Assembly: GCA_947003675.1 (NCBI GenBank)
Contig: CAMQPJ010000004.1
Coordinates: 1-20,556, forward strand
From: an uncultured Collinsella sp.
Lineage (GTDB): Bacteria > Actinomycetota > Coriobacteriia > Coriobacteriales > Coriobacteriaceae
Direction of reading: 5' to 3'
DNA length: 20,556 nt
Shown: in pieces, positions 13,242-20,556 of the stretch
Layout: every line of letters starts with the position of its first letter
Position numbering within the stretch: the stretch's first letter is position 1
Position numbers and translations under genes: made by a program
Notes under the pieces: generated by a model
What the model saw: the letters and a program-made list of their open reading frames with translations, nothing else
What the model was told of the DNA's origin: nothing
Databases searched by the model: none

Positions 13242-14936
13242 CTACTTGCGGTGAGCGCGGTAGAACTCGATGAGCGCCTGGGTCGAAGCGTCCTGCTCGG
13301 CCTTGGCGGCGTCGTCGTGGAAGGCCGGGGTAATCTGCTTGGCAAGCTGCTTGCCCAGCTCGACGCCCCACTGGTCGTAGGAGTCGATGCCCCAGACCGT
13401 GCCCTCGACAAACGTAATGTGCTCGTACAGGGCGATGAGCTCGCCGAGCGCGAACGGGGTCAACGTGTCGCCGAAGATCGAGGTCGTCGGACGGTTGCCC
13501 TCAAAGCAGCGGGCCGGGACGATCTGCTCGGGCGTGCCCTCGGCGCGCACCTCATCGGCCGTCTTACCAAAGGCGAGTGCCTTGGTCTGGGCCAGGAAGT
13601 TGCCCAGGAACAGCTCGTGGACATCCTGGCCGCTGTCGGTTGCGGGGTTGGCAGTGTTGGCGAAAGCGATAAAGTCTGCCGGGACCACCACGGTGCCCTG
13701 GTGCAGCAGCTGGTAGAAGGCGTGCTGACCGTTGGTGCCGGGCTCGCCCCAGAAGATCTCACCGGTGTCGGAGGTCACGGCGCTGCCGTCCCAGCGGACG
13801 TGCTTGCCGTTGGACTCCATGGTGAGCTGCTGCAGGTAGGCCGGGAAACGGTGCAAGTACTGGCAGTACGGAAGCACGGCATGGCTCTTGGAACCGAAGA
13901 AGTTGACGTACCAGACGTTGAGCAGGCCCATCAGCGCGACGGCGTTGTTCTCGAGCGGCGTGTTGCAGAAGTACTCGTCGATGGCATGGAAGCCCTCGAG
14001 GAACTGCTGGAAGCGCTCGGGGCCGAGGACGACGATCAGCGACAGGCCCACGGCGGAGTCGACGGAGTAGCGGCCGCCGACCCAGTTCCAGAAACCGAAG
14101 GCGTTGGCGGGGTCGATGCCGAAGGCCTCGACCTTGTCGAGTGCGGTGGAAACGGCGACGAAGTGCTTGGCCACGGCCGCGGCGTTCTGCTCATCGGAAC
14201 CGTCGATGGCGCCCTGAGCCTTGAGCTGCTCGAGCATCCAGGTCTTGACCTCGCGGGCGTTGGTGAGGGTCTCGAGCGTGGTGAAGGTCTTGGAGACGAT
14301 GATCACGAGTGTGGTCTCGGGATCGAGGCCCTTGAGCTTCTCTGCCTGATCGTTGGGGTCGATGTTGGAGATATAGCGGCAGTCGATACCGGCGTCGGCA
14401 TAGGGACGCAGGGCCTCGTAAGCCATGACCGGGCCCAGGTCGGAGCCGCCGATGCCGATAGACACCAGGTGCTCGATCTTCTTGCCGGTAACGCCCTTCC
14501 ACTCACCGGAGCGCACGCGCTCGGCGAAGGCATACATGCGGTCGAGGACCTCGTGCACGTCGGCGACGACATCCTGGCCGTCGACGATGAGCTGGCCCTT
14601 CTCGGTTGCCGGGCGGCGAAGCGCGGTGTGCAGGACGGCGCGGTCCTCGGTGGTGTTGATGTGCTCGCCGGAGAACATGGCGTCGCGGCGCTCCTCGAGC
14701 TTCACCTCGCGGGCAAGATCGCACAGCAGCTTGACGGTCTCATCGGTCACCAGGTTCTTCGACAGATCGAAGTGCAGGTCACCGGCGTCAAAGCTCAGCT
14801 TGTTCACGCGCTCGGCATCGGCGGCGAACCAGGCCTTGAGGTCGATACCATCGGCCTCGAGCTTCTCCTGATGAGCCTCGAGTGCCTTCCAAGCGGCAGT
14901 CGACGTAGCATCGATAGGTGCGGCAACAGTTGCCAT
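13242..14936 (-). CDS. pgi: Glucose-6-phosphate isomerase
   Basis: A 564-residue enzyme of the long (about 550 residue) phosphoglucose isomerase type, which interconverts glucose-6-phosphate and fructose-6-phosphate in glycolysis. Visible landmarks are the substrate-binding [18 protein letters not shown] (90-107), GIGGSDLGP (161-169), [10 protein letters not shown], the family signature [15 protein letters not shown] and the C-terminal signature [16 protein letters not shown]. The ATG at 14936 has GAGGAGG at 6 bases; an upstream ATG at 14963 is less likely. It is monocistronic by appearance, with a terminator downstream and a hairpin in the leader. Glucose-6-phosphate made by the Amadori deglycase in this window would feed into this step. 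A very long open frame on the opposite strand is a shadow of this gene. Confidence 0.96.
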   Translation of the reverse strand: MATVAAPIDATSTAAWKALEAHQEKLEADGIDLKAWFAADAERVNKLSFDAGDLHFDLSKNLVTDETVKLLCDLAREVKLEERRDAMFSGEHINTTEDRAVLHTALRRPATEKGQLIVDGQDVVADVHEVLDRMYAFAERVRSGEWKGVTGKKIEHLVSIGIGGSDLGPVMAYEALRPYADAGIDCRYISNIDPNDQAEKLKGLDPETTLVIIVSKTFTTLETLTNAREVKTWMLEQLKAQGAIDGSDEQNAAAVAKHFVAVSTALDKVEAFGIDPANAFGFWNWVGGRYSVDSAVGLSLIVVLGPERFQQFLEGFHAIDEYFCNTPLENNAVALMGLLNVWYVNFFGSKSHAVLPYCQYLHRFPAYLQQLTMESNGKHVRWDGSAVTSDTGEIFWGEPGTNGQHAFYQLLHQGTVVVPADFIAFANTANPATDSGQDVHELFLGNFLAQTKALAFGKTADEVRAEGTPEQIVPARCFEGNRPTTSIFGDTLTPFALGELIALYEHITFVEGTVWGIDSYDQWGVELGKQLAKQITPAFHDDAAKAEQDASTQALIEFYRAHRK

Positions 14937-14954
14937 AGAGTCCTCCTCAGCATA

Positions 14955-14978
14955 CGGGCGCACGCCTCCATGCGCCCG
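14955..14978 (-). promoter_or_regulatory. Leader hairpin exposing GGAGG upstream of the pgi start
   Basis: CGGGCGCA and TGCGCCCG form an 8-base-pair stem. On the minus-strand RNA the 8-base loop reads UGGAGGCG, a ribosome-site-like sequence, while the true site GAGGAGG lies just downstream. A -10-like TAGAAT is at 15001-14996 with no good -35. The hairpin could affect translation or message stability. Confidence 0.4.
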
Positions 14979-15061
14979 GACATTCAGATGCCACTATTCT
15001 AGCGCAGGTCAAGACTACAATCAGCGAGCGTTGCCAATCGGCCCCCAAACGGCAGCCGATC

Positions 15062-15131
15062 AAAAAGGGACAGGCTTATTTTGGCAGGTCAAACGCTTTA
15101 CCAACCAAAAATAACCCGTCCTTTTCTGGCA
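15062..15131. repeat. Inverted pair of a short interspersed repeat, probably also a terminator
   Basis: Copy A (15062-15090, plus) and copy B (15100-15131, minus orientation) share the core AAAAGGGAC-GG-TTATTTTGG. Together they form a long imperfect stem of about 22 bases with a loop of about 20. On the minus strand the right arm ends in CTTTTTG, so the pair can stop transcription from the gene ending at 15136. A third copy lies at 15789-15820. Short repeats of this look occur scattered in Coriobacteriia genomes, from memory; no transposase is present here. Confidence 0.62.
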
Positions 15132-15135
15132 AATA

Positions 15136-15711
15136 TTAGGCCGCGGCGCAGACGCTACCGAGCAACTCACGCAGAGGAGACCCGATGCCCTCCAGCAGTT
15201 CGGGCGCGATAATGGCAAAAACGGGAACCTCGCCGGTGCCCACGACAGCAGGCACCTTGCCCTCCGAGACAATGCATCCATAAGGCACAAAGCCGTCTTC
15301 GCCGGCATCGAGCGCCGCCATGCGACGCGCGAGTTCGCGCGCAAAGCCAGCAGTATCGGCATCGCCAATCGCCAAGACAAAGTCCACGCCTTCGTCGGTC
15401 GCCAGGGCCACGGCTTCGTCGATCAGCTCGTCTTCCCCGTCGCCCTCAACCGAGCCGCAGCGGAAAAGTACACGCTCGAGTAGTGCTCGATCAAGCGAGC
15501 CAAGTGCCGCCGAGACAAGCTCATCGCACGTATGCTTGTCACCGCCCAGCACGACCAGTGCCTTGGTACCACCGTAGTGAGCAACCAATCGCCCGCACCA
15601 GCGAGCCACGTCTCCATCCGCAACAAGGCGCGTCGGCATACCAAACCCATAATTGACCATCTTTCCCACAACCCTTCCGTGCGTATAGGCGATATCAATC
15701 GTTAGGCTCAT
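15136..15711 (-). CDS. Short protein resembling the N-terminal half of iron-containing alcohol dehydrogenases
   Basis: A 191-residue protein. NYGFGMPTRLVADGDVARW, then KALVVLGGDKHT, then DELIDEAVALATDEGVDFVLAIGDADTAGFARELA follow the order of the nucleotide-binding N-terminal domain of Fe-ADH/butanol dehydrogenases. The usual GGGS nucleotide loop reads GDAD here. KVPAVVGTGEVPVFAIIAPE matches the strand before the metal domain. The whole C-terminal metal-binding half, with its histidines, is missing (family about 385 residues), yet the frame is clean and ends in a normal stop. The ATG at 15711 has no clear ribosome site; ATG 15660 (MVNYGFGMP) with GGGAAAG is an alternative start. It is either a stable stand-alone domain with a non-enzymatic role or a decaying remnant. 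Confidence 0.6.
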   Translation of the reverse strand: MSLTIDIAYTHGRVVGKMVNYGFGMPTRLVADGDVARWCGRLVAHYGGTKALVVLGGDKHTCDELVSAALGSLDRALLERVLFRCGSVEGDGEDELIDEAVALATDEGVDFVLAIGDADTAGFARELARRMAALDAGEDGFVPYGCIVSEGKVPAVVGTGEVPVFAIIAPELLEGIGSPLRELLGSVCAAA

Positions 15712-15788
15712 GCTACGAAGCGAGGTTTTCCGGGCTGTTTCGCACTCTTTAGAGCTGCGTTAAAACCCCGATGCAGCCGCACGACCAT

Positions 15789-15820
15789 ACCTACCAAAAC
15801 AAACCAGTCCCTTTTTGGCA
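15789..15820 (-). repeat. Third copy of the short interspersed repeat
   Basis: Read on the minus strand this 32-base copy matches copy B of the pair at 15062-15131 along its length, including the leading TGCCA and trailing TTGGTWGGT-like ends. It sits in the gap between the divergent genes starting at 15711 and 15897, five bases before the SOS promoter -35. Confidence 0.6.
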
Positions 15821-15824
15821 GGTT

Positions 15825-15853
15825 TTGACGATGTCCGGATGAGCGGGTATTAT
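15825..15853 (+). promoter_or_regulatory. Promoter of the SOS polymerase operon
   Basis: TTGACG (15825-15830) and TATTAT (15848-15853) are separated by exactly 17 bases, close to the housekeeping sigma consensus. The start point would fall within the first LexA-type box. Confidence 0.8.
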
Positions 15854-15884
15854 CGAACATGTATTCGATAAGAACATGTGTTTG
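15854..15884 (+). promoter_or_regulatory. Two adjacent LexA-type SOS boxes
   Basis: CGAACATGTATTCG (15854-15867) and AGAACATGTGTTTG (15871-15884) both fit the Gram-positive/actinobacterial GAAC-N4-GTTY pattern with one or two deviations. Their starts are 17 bases apart, and they lie directly after the -10. LexA bound here would block the start site, and DNA damage would relieve it. The boxes fit the polymerase gene that follows. Confidence 0.8.
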
Positions 15885-15896
15885 ATGGGAGGACGC

Positions 15897-17402
15897 GTGG
15901 GGCACGAGCGTCACACCTATATCTGCATCGACCTTAAGACGTTTTACGCCAGCGTCGAGTGCGTCGACCGCGGACTCGACCCCCTCACTACGTGCCTGGT
16001 CGTTGCCGACGAATCGCGCGGGCGCACGACCATCTGCCTCGCCATCACACAGGCCATGAAGGACCTCGGGATACACAACCGATGCCGTCTGTTCGAGATT
16101 CCCGACGGCATCGGCTACATCAAGGCCGTACCGCGCATGCAGCACTACATGGAAGTGTCGGCGAAAATCTACGGTATCTATCTGGAATACGTGAGCCCGC
16201 AAGACATTCACGTCTACTCAATTGATGAGTGCTTTATCAACGTGACACCCTATCTGGACCTCTACCACACTAATGCCAAAGACTTTGCCTGTATGTTGCG
16301 CGATGAGGTCCTCGCGCGCACCGGCATCACGGCAACGGTTGGCATCGGCCCCAATCTATTCCAGGCCAAGGTGGCACTCGACATTACCGCCAAGCACGTA
16401 CCCAGCCGCATCGGCATACTCGACGACGAGACGTTCCGCAAGGAAATCTGGCCTCACCGCCCCATCACCGACATCTGGGGCATCGGGCCCGGCGTGGCAG
16501 CGCGACTCGAAAAATACGGCGTCTACGATTTGATGGGCGTCGCGGCGCTCGACGAAAACCTGCTCTACGACGAGCTCGGCGTCAATGCCGAGTATCTTAT
16601 CGACCACGCCTTTGGGCGCGAGCCGACAACTATCGCCGATATTCAGGCCTATCGCCCGCAGGTAACCTCAACAACCACGGGGCAAGTGCTATCGAAAGGC
16701 TATGCCTACGAGCAGGCCTACACCGTCTTGCGCGAGATGGTCGACAACGCCGTGTTGGACTTAGTCGATAAGCACGTGGTGTGCGACAGCATCTCGCTCT
16801 TTGTAGGCTACGCGAGCGAGCGCGCCGGCATACGCCGCCTCGACGCCAGCGGCACAGCGCAATATGTAGACGGATGCGGGCATTTGCGTTCAAGCACGTC
16901 GAGCATCGAACCCGCCGCAACCGCCGGCCCCGAGCTCGCACCCCGTGCGCCCAGGCCCGTCCAACGCGATGACGAACGGCACCGCCTGGTGCGCGAAGCA
17001 CAGGCAATCGACGGCATCTTTGTGGGAGAGCACGGCGGCAAACCGCGTGGTGGCTATGCTGCGCTGTTCGCACATTCCAATGCATCCCGCAAGCTGCCCG
17101 AGCGCACCAATTCGTTTAAGAAGATCATGGGCTATTTCGATGAGCTCTGGGCGCAGACTGTCGATCCCAAACGACCGGTCAAGCGCATCAACCTGGGATT
17201 TGGCAACCTCATGCCCGAGGAATTTGCCACCATCGATCTGTTTAGCGATATTAAGGCCGATGAGCGCGAGCGCGACCTGGCGCGCGCCGTCCTGGCCGTG
17301 AAGGGCAAGTACGGCAAGAACGCGCTCGTCAAGGGATTAAGCTTCACCACCGGCGCCACCGCACGCGAACGCAACGATCAGGTAGGAGGACATCGTGCCT
17401 AA
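15897..17402 (+). CDS. Y-family translesion DNA polymerase (UmuC/UvrX-like)
   Basis: A 501-residue Y-family polymerase used for damage-tolerant DNA synthesis. Catalytic acidic residues are visible in the N-terminal DLKTFYASVE (residues about 12-21) and in YSIDECFINVT. GIGPNLFQAKVALDITAKH and the helix-hairpin-helix ITDIWGIGPGVAARLEKYG are characteristic. The little-finger region holds SISLFVGY and later LPERTNSFKKI. GTG 15897 is chosen for the GGGAGG at 15887-15892; an ATG at 15876 lies inside a LexA box. An unusual insert of about 90 residues rich in Ala, Pro, Arg and Ser interrupts the little finger. Its stop overlaps the YolD-like gene, as in Firmicute uvrX/yolD pairs. Regulation by LexA is strongly suggested by the two boxes. 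Confidence 0.92.
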   Translation: MGHERHTYICIDLKTFYASVECVDRGLDPLTTCLVVADESRGRTTICLAITQAMKDLGIHNRCRLFEIPDGIGYIKAVPRMQHYMEVSAKIYGIYLEYVSPQDIHVYSIDECFINVTPYLDLYHTNAKDFACMLRDEVLARTGITATVGIGPNLFQAKVALDITAKHVPSRIGILDDETFRKEIWPHRPITDIWGIGPGVAARLEKYGVYDLMGVAALDENLLYDELGVNAEYLIDHAFGREPTTIADIQAYRPQVTSTTTGQVLSKGYAYEQAYTVLREMVDNAVLDLVDKHVVCDSISLFVGYASERAGIRRLDASGTAQYVDGCGHLRSSTSSIEPAATAGPELAPRAPRPVQRDDERHRLVREAQAIDGIFVGEHGGKPRGGYAALFAHSNASRKLPERTNSFKKIMGYFDELWAQTVDPKRPVKRINLGFGNLMPEEFATIDLFSDIKADERERDLARAVLAVKGKYGKNALVKGLSFTTGATARERNDQVGGHRA

Positions 17403-17820
17403 GTCCCAACAACAGCCGATGCGGCCACCGACGCCTTTTGAACGTCTAGCGGACCCCGAGGGAAGACGTCGATCCGCCGACCCCAAGCTCACCGCCAACG
17501 GCGCCGTCCGTGCCGGCCGTGCCGCGCAGTTTATGCCCTTTGCCGCCCTCACGGGATACTACGAGCTCGTACGCAAGCAGGAAATCACCGTCGAACCCAA
17601 ATGCGAGCTCACAGAAGAAAAAGCCCTCGAGCTTTCGAAAAAGCTCGAGGGCCTCAAACGTGGCGACTTGGTGCGTGTCACCTATTACGATATGTACGGC
17701 TATCGTAGCCGCACGGGCATTCTCGACGAAGTGCTACCCGCGTTCAAGCTGCTCAAACTCAGGGATATCGCCATCGACTTCGACGATATCCAAGGCATTG
17801 AGCTGCGTGGTCGAGCCTAG
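17395..17820 (+). CDS. YolD-like protein, partner of the translesion polymerase
   Basis: A 141-residue protein. RAAQFMPFAAL at 42-52 and the following TGYYELV are the family hallmark of YolD-like proteins, which regularly sit beside UvrX-type Y-family polymerases in SOS operons. A proline- and arginine-rich tail of about 40 residues precedes it, and an SH3-like strand region (RGDLVRVTYYDMYGYRSRTGIL) ends it. The GTG start at 17395 has GGAGG at about 6 bases and overlaps the polymerase stop by 8 bases, so the pair is translationally coupled. The molecular role of YolD proteins is poorly known; an accessory role in translesion synthesis is inferred. Its stop codon overlaps that of the convergent surface protein gene. 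Confidence 0.85.
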   Translation: MPKSQQQPMRPPTPFERLADPEGRRRSADPKLTANGAVRAGRAAQFMPFAALTGYYELVRKQEITVEPKCELTEEKALELSKKLEGLKRGDLVRVTYYDMYGYRSRTGILDEVLPAFKLLKLRDIAIDFDDIQGIELRGRA

Positions 17821-20342
17821 CGACGAGAACGCTTGCGCAAGACGAGAGCAATGCCAAGCACTGCGGCAGCTGCAACCAGCAATCCCAAGACCAGCGTGAG
17901 GGTCGAGTCGCCAGCGCGAGGCAGCGAGCCGTCCTTCGGAGTCTTCTTAGCGGTCGTCGTGACGGTGGTCGTGGCGCTGCTCGACTGGTCGTTGCCGCCC
18001 GTCTGGCTGCCACCAGGCTGATCGCCGCCACCCGGCTGCGAAGGATCGGTGGGTTCCGTCGGATCCGGAGTACCGGGATTAACCGGATTCTCCGAATTCT
18101 CCTTGCGCTGGATCCAGACCTGGCAACCATAGAACGGGTTGGCGGTACCAAGGCACAGACCCTGGTTGGTCACCGCAAAGGTGCGCAGACCATGGTTATA
18201 CGGATCGTTAAAGCCATTGGTCGTCAGCGTCGTAAAGTTCACGCCGTCCTCGGTCACATACATATCAAAGCCGCGCTCGGCATCGCGCAGGTAGCACATG
18301 CACGTAAGGACACTCTGCAACTTCTTGAGGTTCTCCGCACTCAGCAGCTTATCGAGCGCATCCTGAATATCACCCGGCAGCTCGGTGCCATAGGCATCCT
18401 CGTACTGCTGCTTCAGGCTCTCATAGCTATCGAGCATGTCCTGATACTGGTCGGCAAAGGACTTGAAGTACGCGATCTCGCCATCGATCTTCTGGACATA
18501 AGCTGCGTCGTCCTCAAAGTCCCGGGACATCGTCGCGGCCTGATCGCAAAGATCGCCCGTGGCATCCTCCAGCGCATCGCTTAGATCGCCAAAGCCCTTA
18601 GCAACCTCGGTCTTCTCGTCATCGACCTCGACGGCCTCGGTCTTCTCGTCATCGACCTCGACGGCCTCGTTTGAATCATCGTCCGCAAGCGTGTCCACAG
18701 GAACGATGGGGGCATCGGGCAAATTCACGTCAAGCAGGTGATCAAGCAGGTCCTTAAGGCGCTGAACCTGAGATTCCCACTCCTCGGGCGTCATATCGAT
18801 AATGTCGCCATTGGAGAACTGGCCGATCGGCTCAAGCAGGCTCGCGGTATCAAAGGTACCGATATACAGCTTGCCGTCGAACTTCTGCATGCGCCAAATG
18901 TACTGGTTCTCGTTTCGGCCAAAGCCCGAAGTCAGGCCGGAAATACCGCCCTCGGGGAACATATCGGTGCGATCGCCAACGACGAGCTCCATGTTCTCGT
19001 CCTTGTCCATGCGATAGATGTTGACCGACTGCTCAAGATTGGCATTCACAAACGAGCAGTCAACGCCGCCCATGCTGCTCTTGCCGCCCTCTTCGGTGCT
19101 GGACTTGTTGAACAGGATGCGCTCGAGAGCAATCTCCTCGTCGTTGTATTCACCGATATAGAGGTAGTCGTTGTAGACGACGAGGTTGGCAGCGCCAGAA
19201 CGGGTACGGGCAGGATCGATGCCAAAGCAGTACTTTGCACCGTCTGCCTTGTCGCCGACAATCGGAGTCCACGAATAGCTGCCGTCGGCGTTCTTGTCGC
19301 CACGAACCATGGCAAACGACTGCATGGAATTATCATCGGGAGCGTTCTCGGGCGTACCGGTGCAGATGGTCGCATAGAGATGGCCATTGTACGAGACCAT
19401 ATCCCAAATGGCGCCGCCGTAGATGCTGTCCTGATAGCGAATCGCCGGATAGTTAAACAACGTGTCCGAGTTGGCAATCTCGGTGAAGCTGTCCTGGCCC
19501 TTTGACGGGTCAGGCGACGTCAGGATTGTCGACACAAACTTACCGGCCGCGTCTTTGCCCACATTACTGATGACGAGCTGGCCATCATGGACACACATGC
19601 CGCGGATACCGGTAGAAATGCCCTGCTTGTAGGCGGCACCGTAATCCTGCATGCTCGAAAGGCCCTGATAGACAACTTTGTACTCATCCGTCTTAGGATC
19701 AATCTCATATACAGCAGGCAGACCGCTTTTGCCGCCATTGGCCCTGACGCTGCCGCAGAAATAGAGCTTGCCCTTATAGCTCACGGCATTGCGGAACAAA
19801 GGAGCGACGCCGTTGAGCGATTCAGAGAGTAGCAGCTTGGTCTCACCGGTCTTGGTATTGATCTTGACCAAGATGCCGCCGCTGTCCTTGTCGGCCGTGC
19901 CGTCCTCCTTCTGCTGTCCATAGAAGAACGTGCCGTTAAACATGGCCTCCAGCGTCAGGCGCATGGTCTCGACATCAAAGGAATCGCCCAGCGTACTGTT
20001 CATGAGCGTAAGCGTGTTGCCCATCGCCGCATAGCAGGTGCCCACATAAAGCCAGTCACCATAGCTCGCAGCCGCCCAAGTGTAGCTCTGGCCGCGATCG
20101 CCTTCGTTATTGGCCGTGTTACCGTCGGTGCCCGGGACGGCAACGACACCGTCACCCTGGTAGTCGACGATGCCATCAGGCTGCGACGTTCCTACCGAAG
20201 GATGCGAGAGTTTCTCAAAGGAATATCCATTTCCCGCATTGTAGGTAACGGCACCCGAAGTGTCTTCGGCATTCGCCGGCAACGGTGATGCCAAGATAGC
20301 GGCAAGCGCTGCCACCAAGCCAAGTGTTCCCACTCGTCTCAT
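17817..20342 (-). CDS. Large secreted surface protein with propeller-like repeats and LPRAG sorting signal
   Basis: An 841-residue cell-wall protein. The signal peptide is residues 1-25 (MRRVGTLGLVAALAAILASP, cleavage after ANA). About 30-520 contain recurring GDWLYVGT, KGKLYFCG, NGHLYATI, NDYLYIGEYN and DGKLYIGTF motifs, suggesting a beta-propeller. About 525-690 is acidic and helical, with a duplicated EAVEVDDEKT and probable coiled coil. Another repeat follows (NQGLCLGTANPFYGCQVW). Then come a Pro/Thr/Gly/Ser-rich wall linker, the sorting motif LPRAGD near 807, a hydrophobic helix and a basic tail. Sortase anchoring is expected. The start is ATG 20342 with GGGGAGG upstream at a long spacing; ATG 20390 would add 16 residues and remains possible. 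Function is unknown; adhesion or glycan binding is a guess. Confidence 0.85.
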   Translation of the reverse strand: MRRVGTLGLVAALAAILASPLPANAEDTSGAVTYNAGNGYSFEKLSHPSVGTSQPDGIVDYQGDGVVAVPGTDGNTANNEGDRGQSYTWAAASYGDWLYVGTCYAAMGNTLTLMNSTLGDSFDVETMRLTLEAMFNGTFFYGQQKEDGTADKDSGGILVKINTKTGETKLLLSESLNGVAPLFRNAVSYKGKLYFCGSVRANGGKSGLPAVYEIDPKTDEYKVVYQGLSSMQDYGAAYKQGISTGIRGMCVHDGQLVISNVGKDAAGKFVSTILTSPDPSKGQDSFTEIANSDTLFNYPAIRYQDSIYGGAIWDMVSYNGHLYATICTGTPENAPDDNSMQSFAMVRGDKNADGSYSWTPIVGDKADGAKYCFGIDPARTRSGAANLVVYNDYLYIGEYNDEEIALERILFNKSSTEEGGKSSMGGVDCSFVNANLEQSVNIYRMDKDENMELVVGDRTDMFPEGGISGLTSGFGRNENQYIWRMQKFDGKLYIGTFDTASLLEPIGQFSNGDIIDMTPEEWESQVQRLKDLLDHLLDVNLPDAPIVPVDTLADDDSNEAVEVDDEKTEAVEVDDEKTEVAKGFGDLSDALEDATGDLCDQAATMSRDFEDDAAYVQKIDGEIAYFKSFADQYQDMLDSYESLKQQYEDAYGTELPGDIQDALDKLLSAENLKKLQSVLTCMCYLRDAERGFDMYVTEDGVNFTTLTTNGFNDPYNHGLRTFAVTNQGLCLGTANPFYGCQVWIQRKENSENPVNPGTPDPTEPTDPSQPGGGDQPGGSQTGGNDQSSSATTTVTTTAKKTPKDGSLPRAGDSTLTLVLGLLVAAAAVLGIALVLRKRSRR
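18605..18669 (-). repeat. Perfect 30-base tandem repeat inside the surface protein gene
   Basis: The bases are identical at a period of 30 over 65 bases (2.2 copies), encoding two copies of EAVEVDDEKT. The unit is a multiple of three, so copy-number change by slippage would keep the frame and alter the length of the acidic spacer. Confidence 0.9.
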
Positions 20343-20442
20343 AAGGCTATAGCCTCCCCTGTCCTTAAGCCCAGTTTTAGCATTCATCATCTCTGTCCAC
20401 GTTTAATTGCAATCTGGGCACAGCAATAATCAGCATATAAAT

Positions 20443-20454
20443 ATACACCTGTAT
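20443..20454. promoter_or_regulatory. Small palindrome in the AT-rich divergent gap
   Basis: ATACACCTGTAT has perfect 5-base arms around CC. The gap 20343-20474 is the most AT-rich part of the window and should hold promoters for the surface protein (minus) and the possible gene at 20475 (plus). A TATAAA is at 20435-20440 but no -35 at proper spacing was found. Operator role is speculative. Confidence 0.25.
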
Positions 20455-20474
20455 TTTTTCTTACGGGATAGCGG

Positions 20475-20556
20475 ATGCTCGATTGGTCACGAATTCCGCG
20501 CGCCTTGATTCTCATTTTCATTGCAACAGCCTCAGGACTCAGCGCAACGCGTTGCG
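20475..20556 (+). CDS. Possible start of a membrane protein (runs off the window)
   Basis: From ATG 20475 the frame stays open to the window end, giving 27 residues. A stop codon lies in frame just upstream, at 20469-20471. The peptide begins MLDWSRIPR and continues with a hydrophobic stretch ALILIFIATASGL, as expected of an N-terminal membrane helix or signal anchor. The ribosome site is poor. Too little is present to name a family. Confidence 0.4.
   Translation, partial: MLDWSRIPRALILIFIATASGLSATRC

Noticed and set aside
13251..15002. 583-codon open frame on the plus strand opposite pgi
   Set aside because: It is exactly antisense to a certain pgi gene, its composition (Val, Gly, Leu, Glu rich) is that of a codon shadow, and it matches no known family.
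15136..15711. Functional iron-containing alcohol dehydrogenase
   Set aside because: The metal-binding half and the GGGS cofactor loop are missing, so normal activity is not supported.

Overview
The window looks like chromosomal DNA of a GC-rich gut actinobacterium of the class Coriobacteriia, most likely Collinsella or a close relative. This is inferred from GC-rich codon use, CGAAC-type SOS boxes, an LPxAG-type cell-wall sorting signal and the gene families present. No rRNA or tRNA gene was seen, so the assignment is tentative.

Region 1 (1-8027, minus strand) is an Amadori-product (fructosyl-amine) catabolic operon. It runs from a GntR/UTRA regulator (7284-8027) to a YfcC-type carboxylate/amino-acid transporter, an amidohydrolase-3 protein, an FrlC-type epimerase, an FrlB-type SIS-domain deglycase, an FrlD-type PfkB kinase, a second divergent PfkB kinase and a partial amidohydrolase-2 protein that leaves the window at base 1. 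The expected route is uptake, optional epimerisation, phosphorylation to the fructosamine-6-phosphate, then cleavage to glucose-6-phosphate and a free amine. Promoter, operator-like and attenuator-like sites can be seen. Compared with the classical frl operon it has a different transporter, a duplicated kinase and two amidohydrolases with eroded metal motifs.

Region 2 (8178-9743, minus) holds two HAD-family phosphatases separated by a strong hairpin terminator.

Region 3 (9744-13100, plus) is a compact cassette set between housekeeping genes. A roughly 490-base leader region with a long-range stem, a boxA-like motif and G-poor repeats precedes an unrecognised 296-residue protein, a ClpP-family serine peptidase with an apparently intact catalytic triad, and a VirD4/TraG-type coupling ATPase without its membrane anchor. 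No relaxase, mating-pore gene or integrase accompanies it. This is the best candidate here for an undescribed system.

Region 4 (13101-15711, minus) has pgi, ending in a strong terminator, and a short protein resembling only the N-terminal half of iron-containing alcohol dehydrogenases. Between and beside them lie three copies of a short interspersed repeat.

Region 5 (15825-17820, plus) is an SOS operon: a consensus-like promoter, two adjacent LexA-type boxes, a Y-family DNA polymerase and an overlapping YolD-like gene.

Region 6 (17817-20342, minus) is a large secreted, sortase-anchored surface protein with propeller-like repeats and a helical acidic region. Its stop codon overlaps that of the YolD-like gene. 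A plus-strand membrane protein may begin at 20475 and leave the window.
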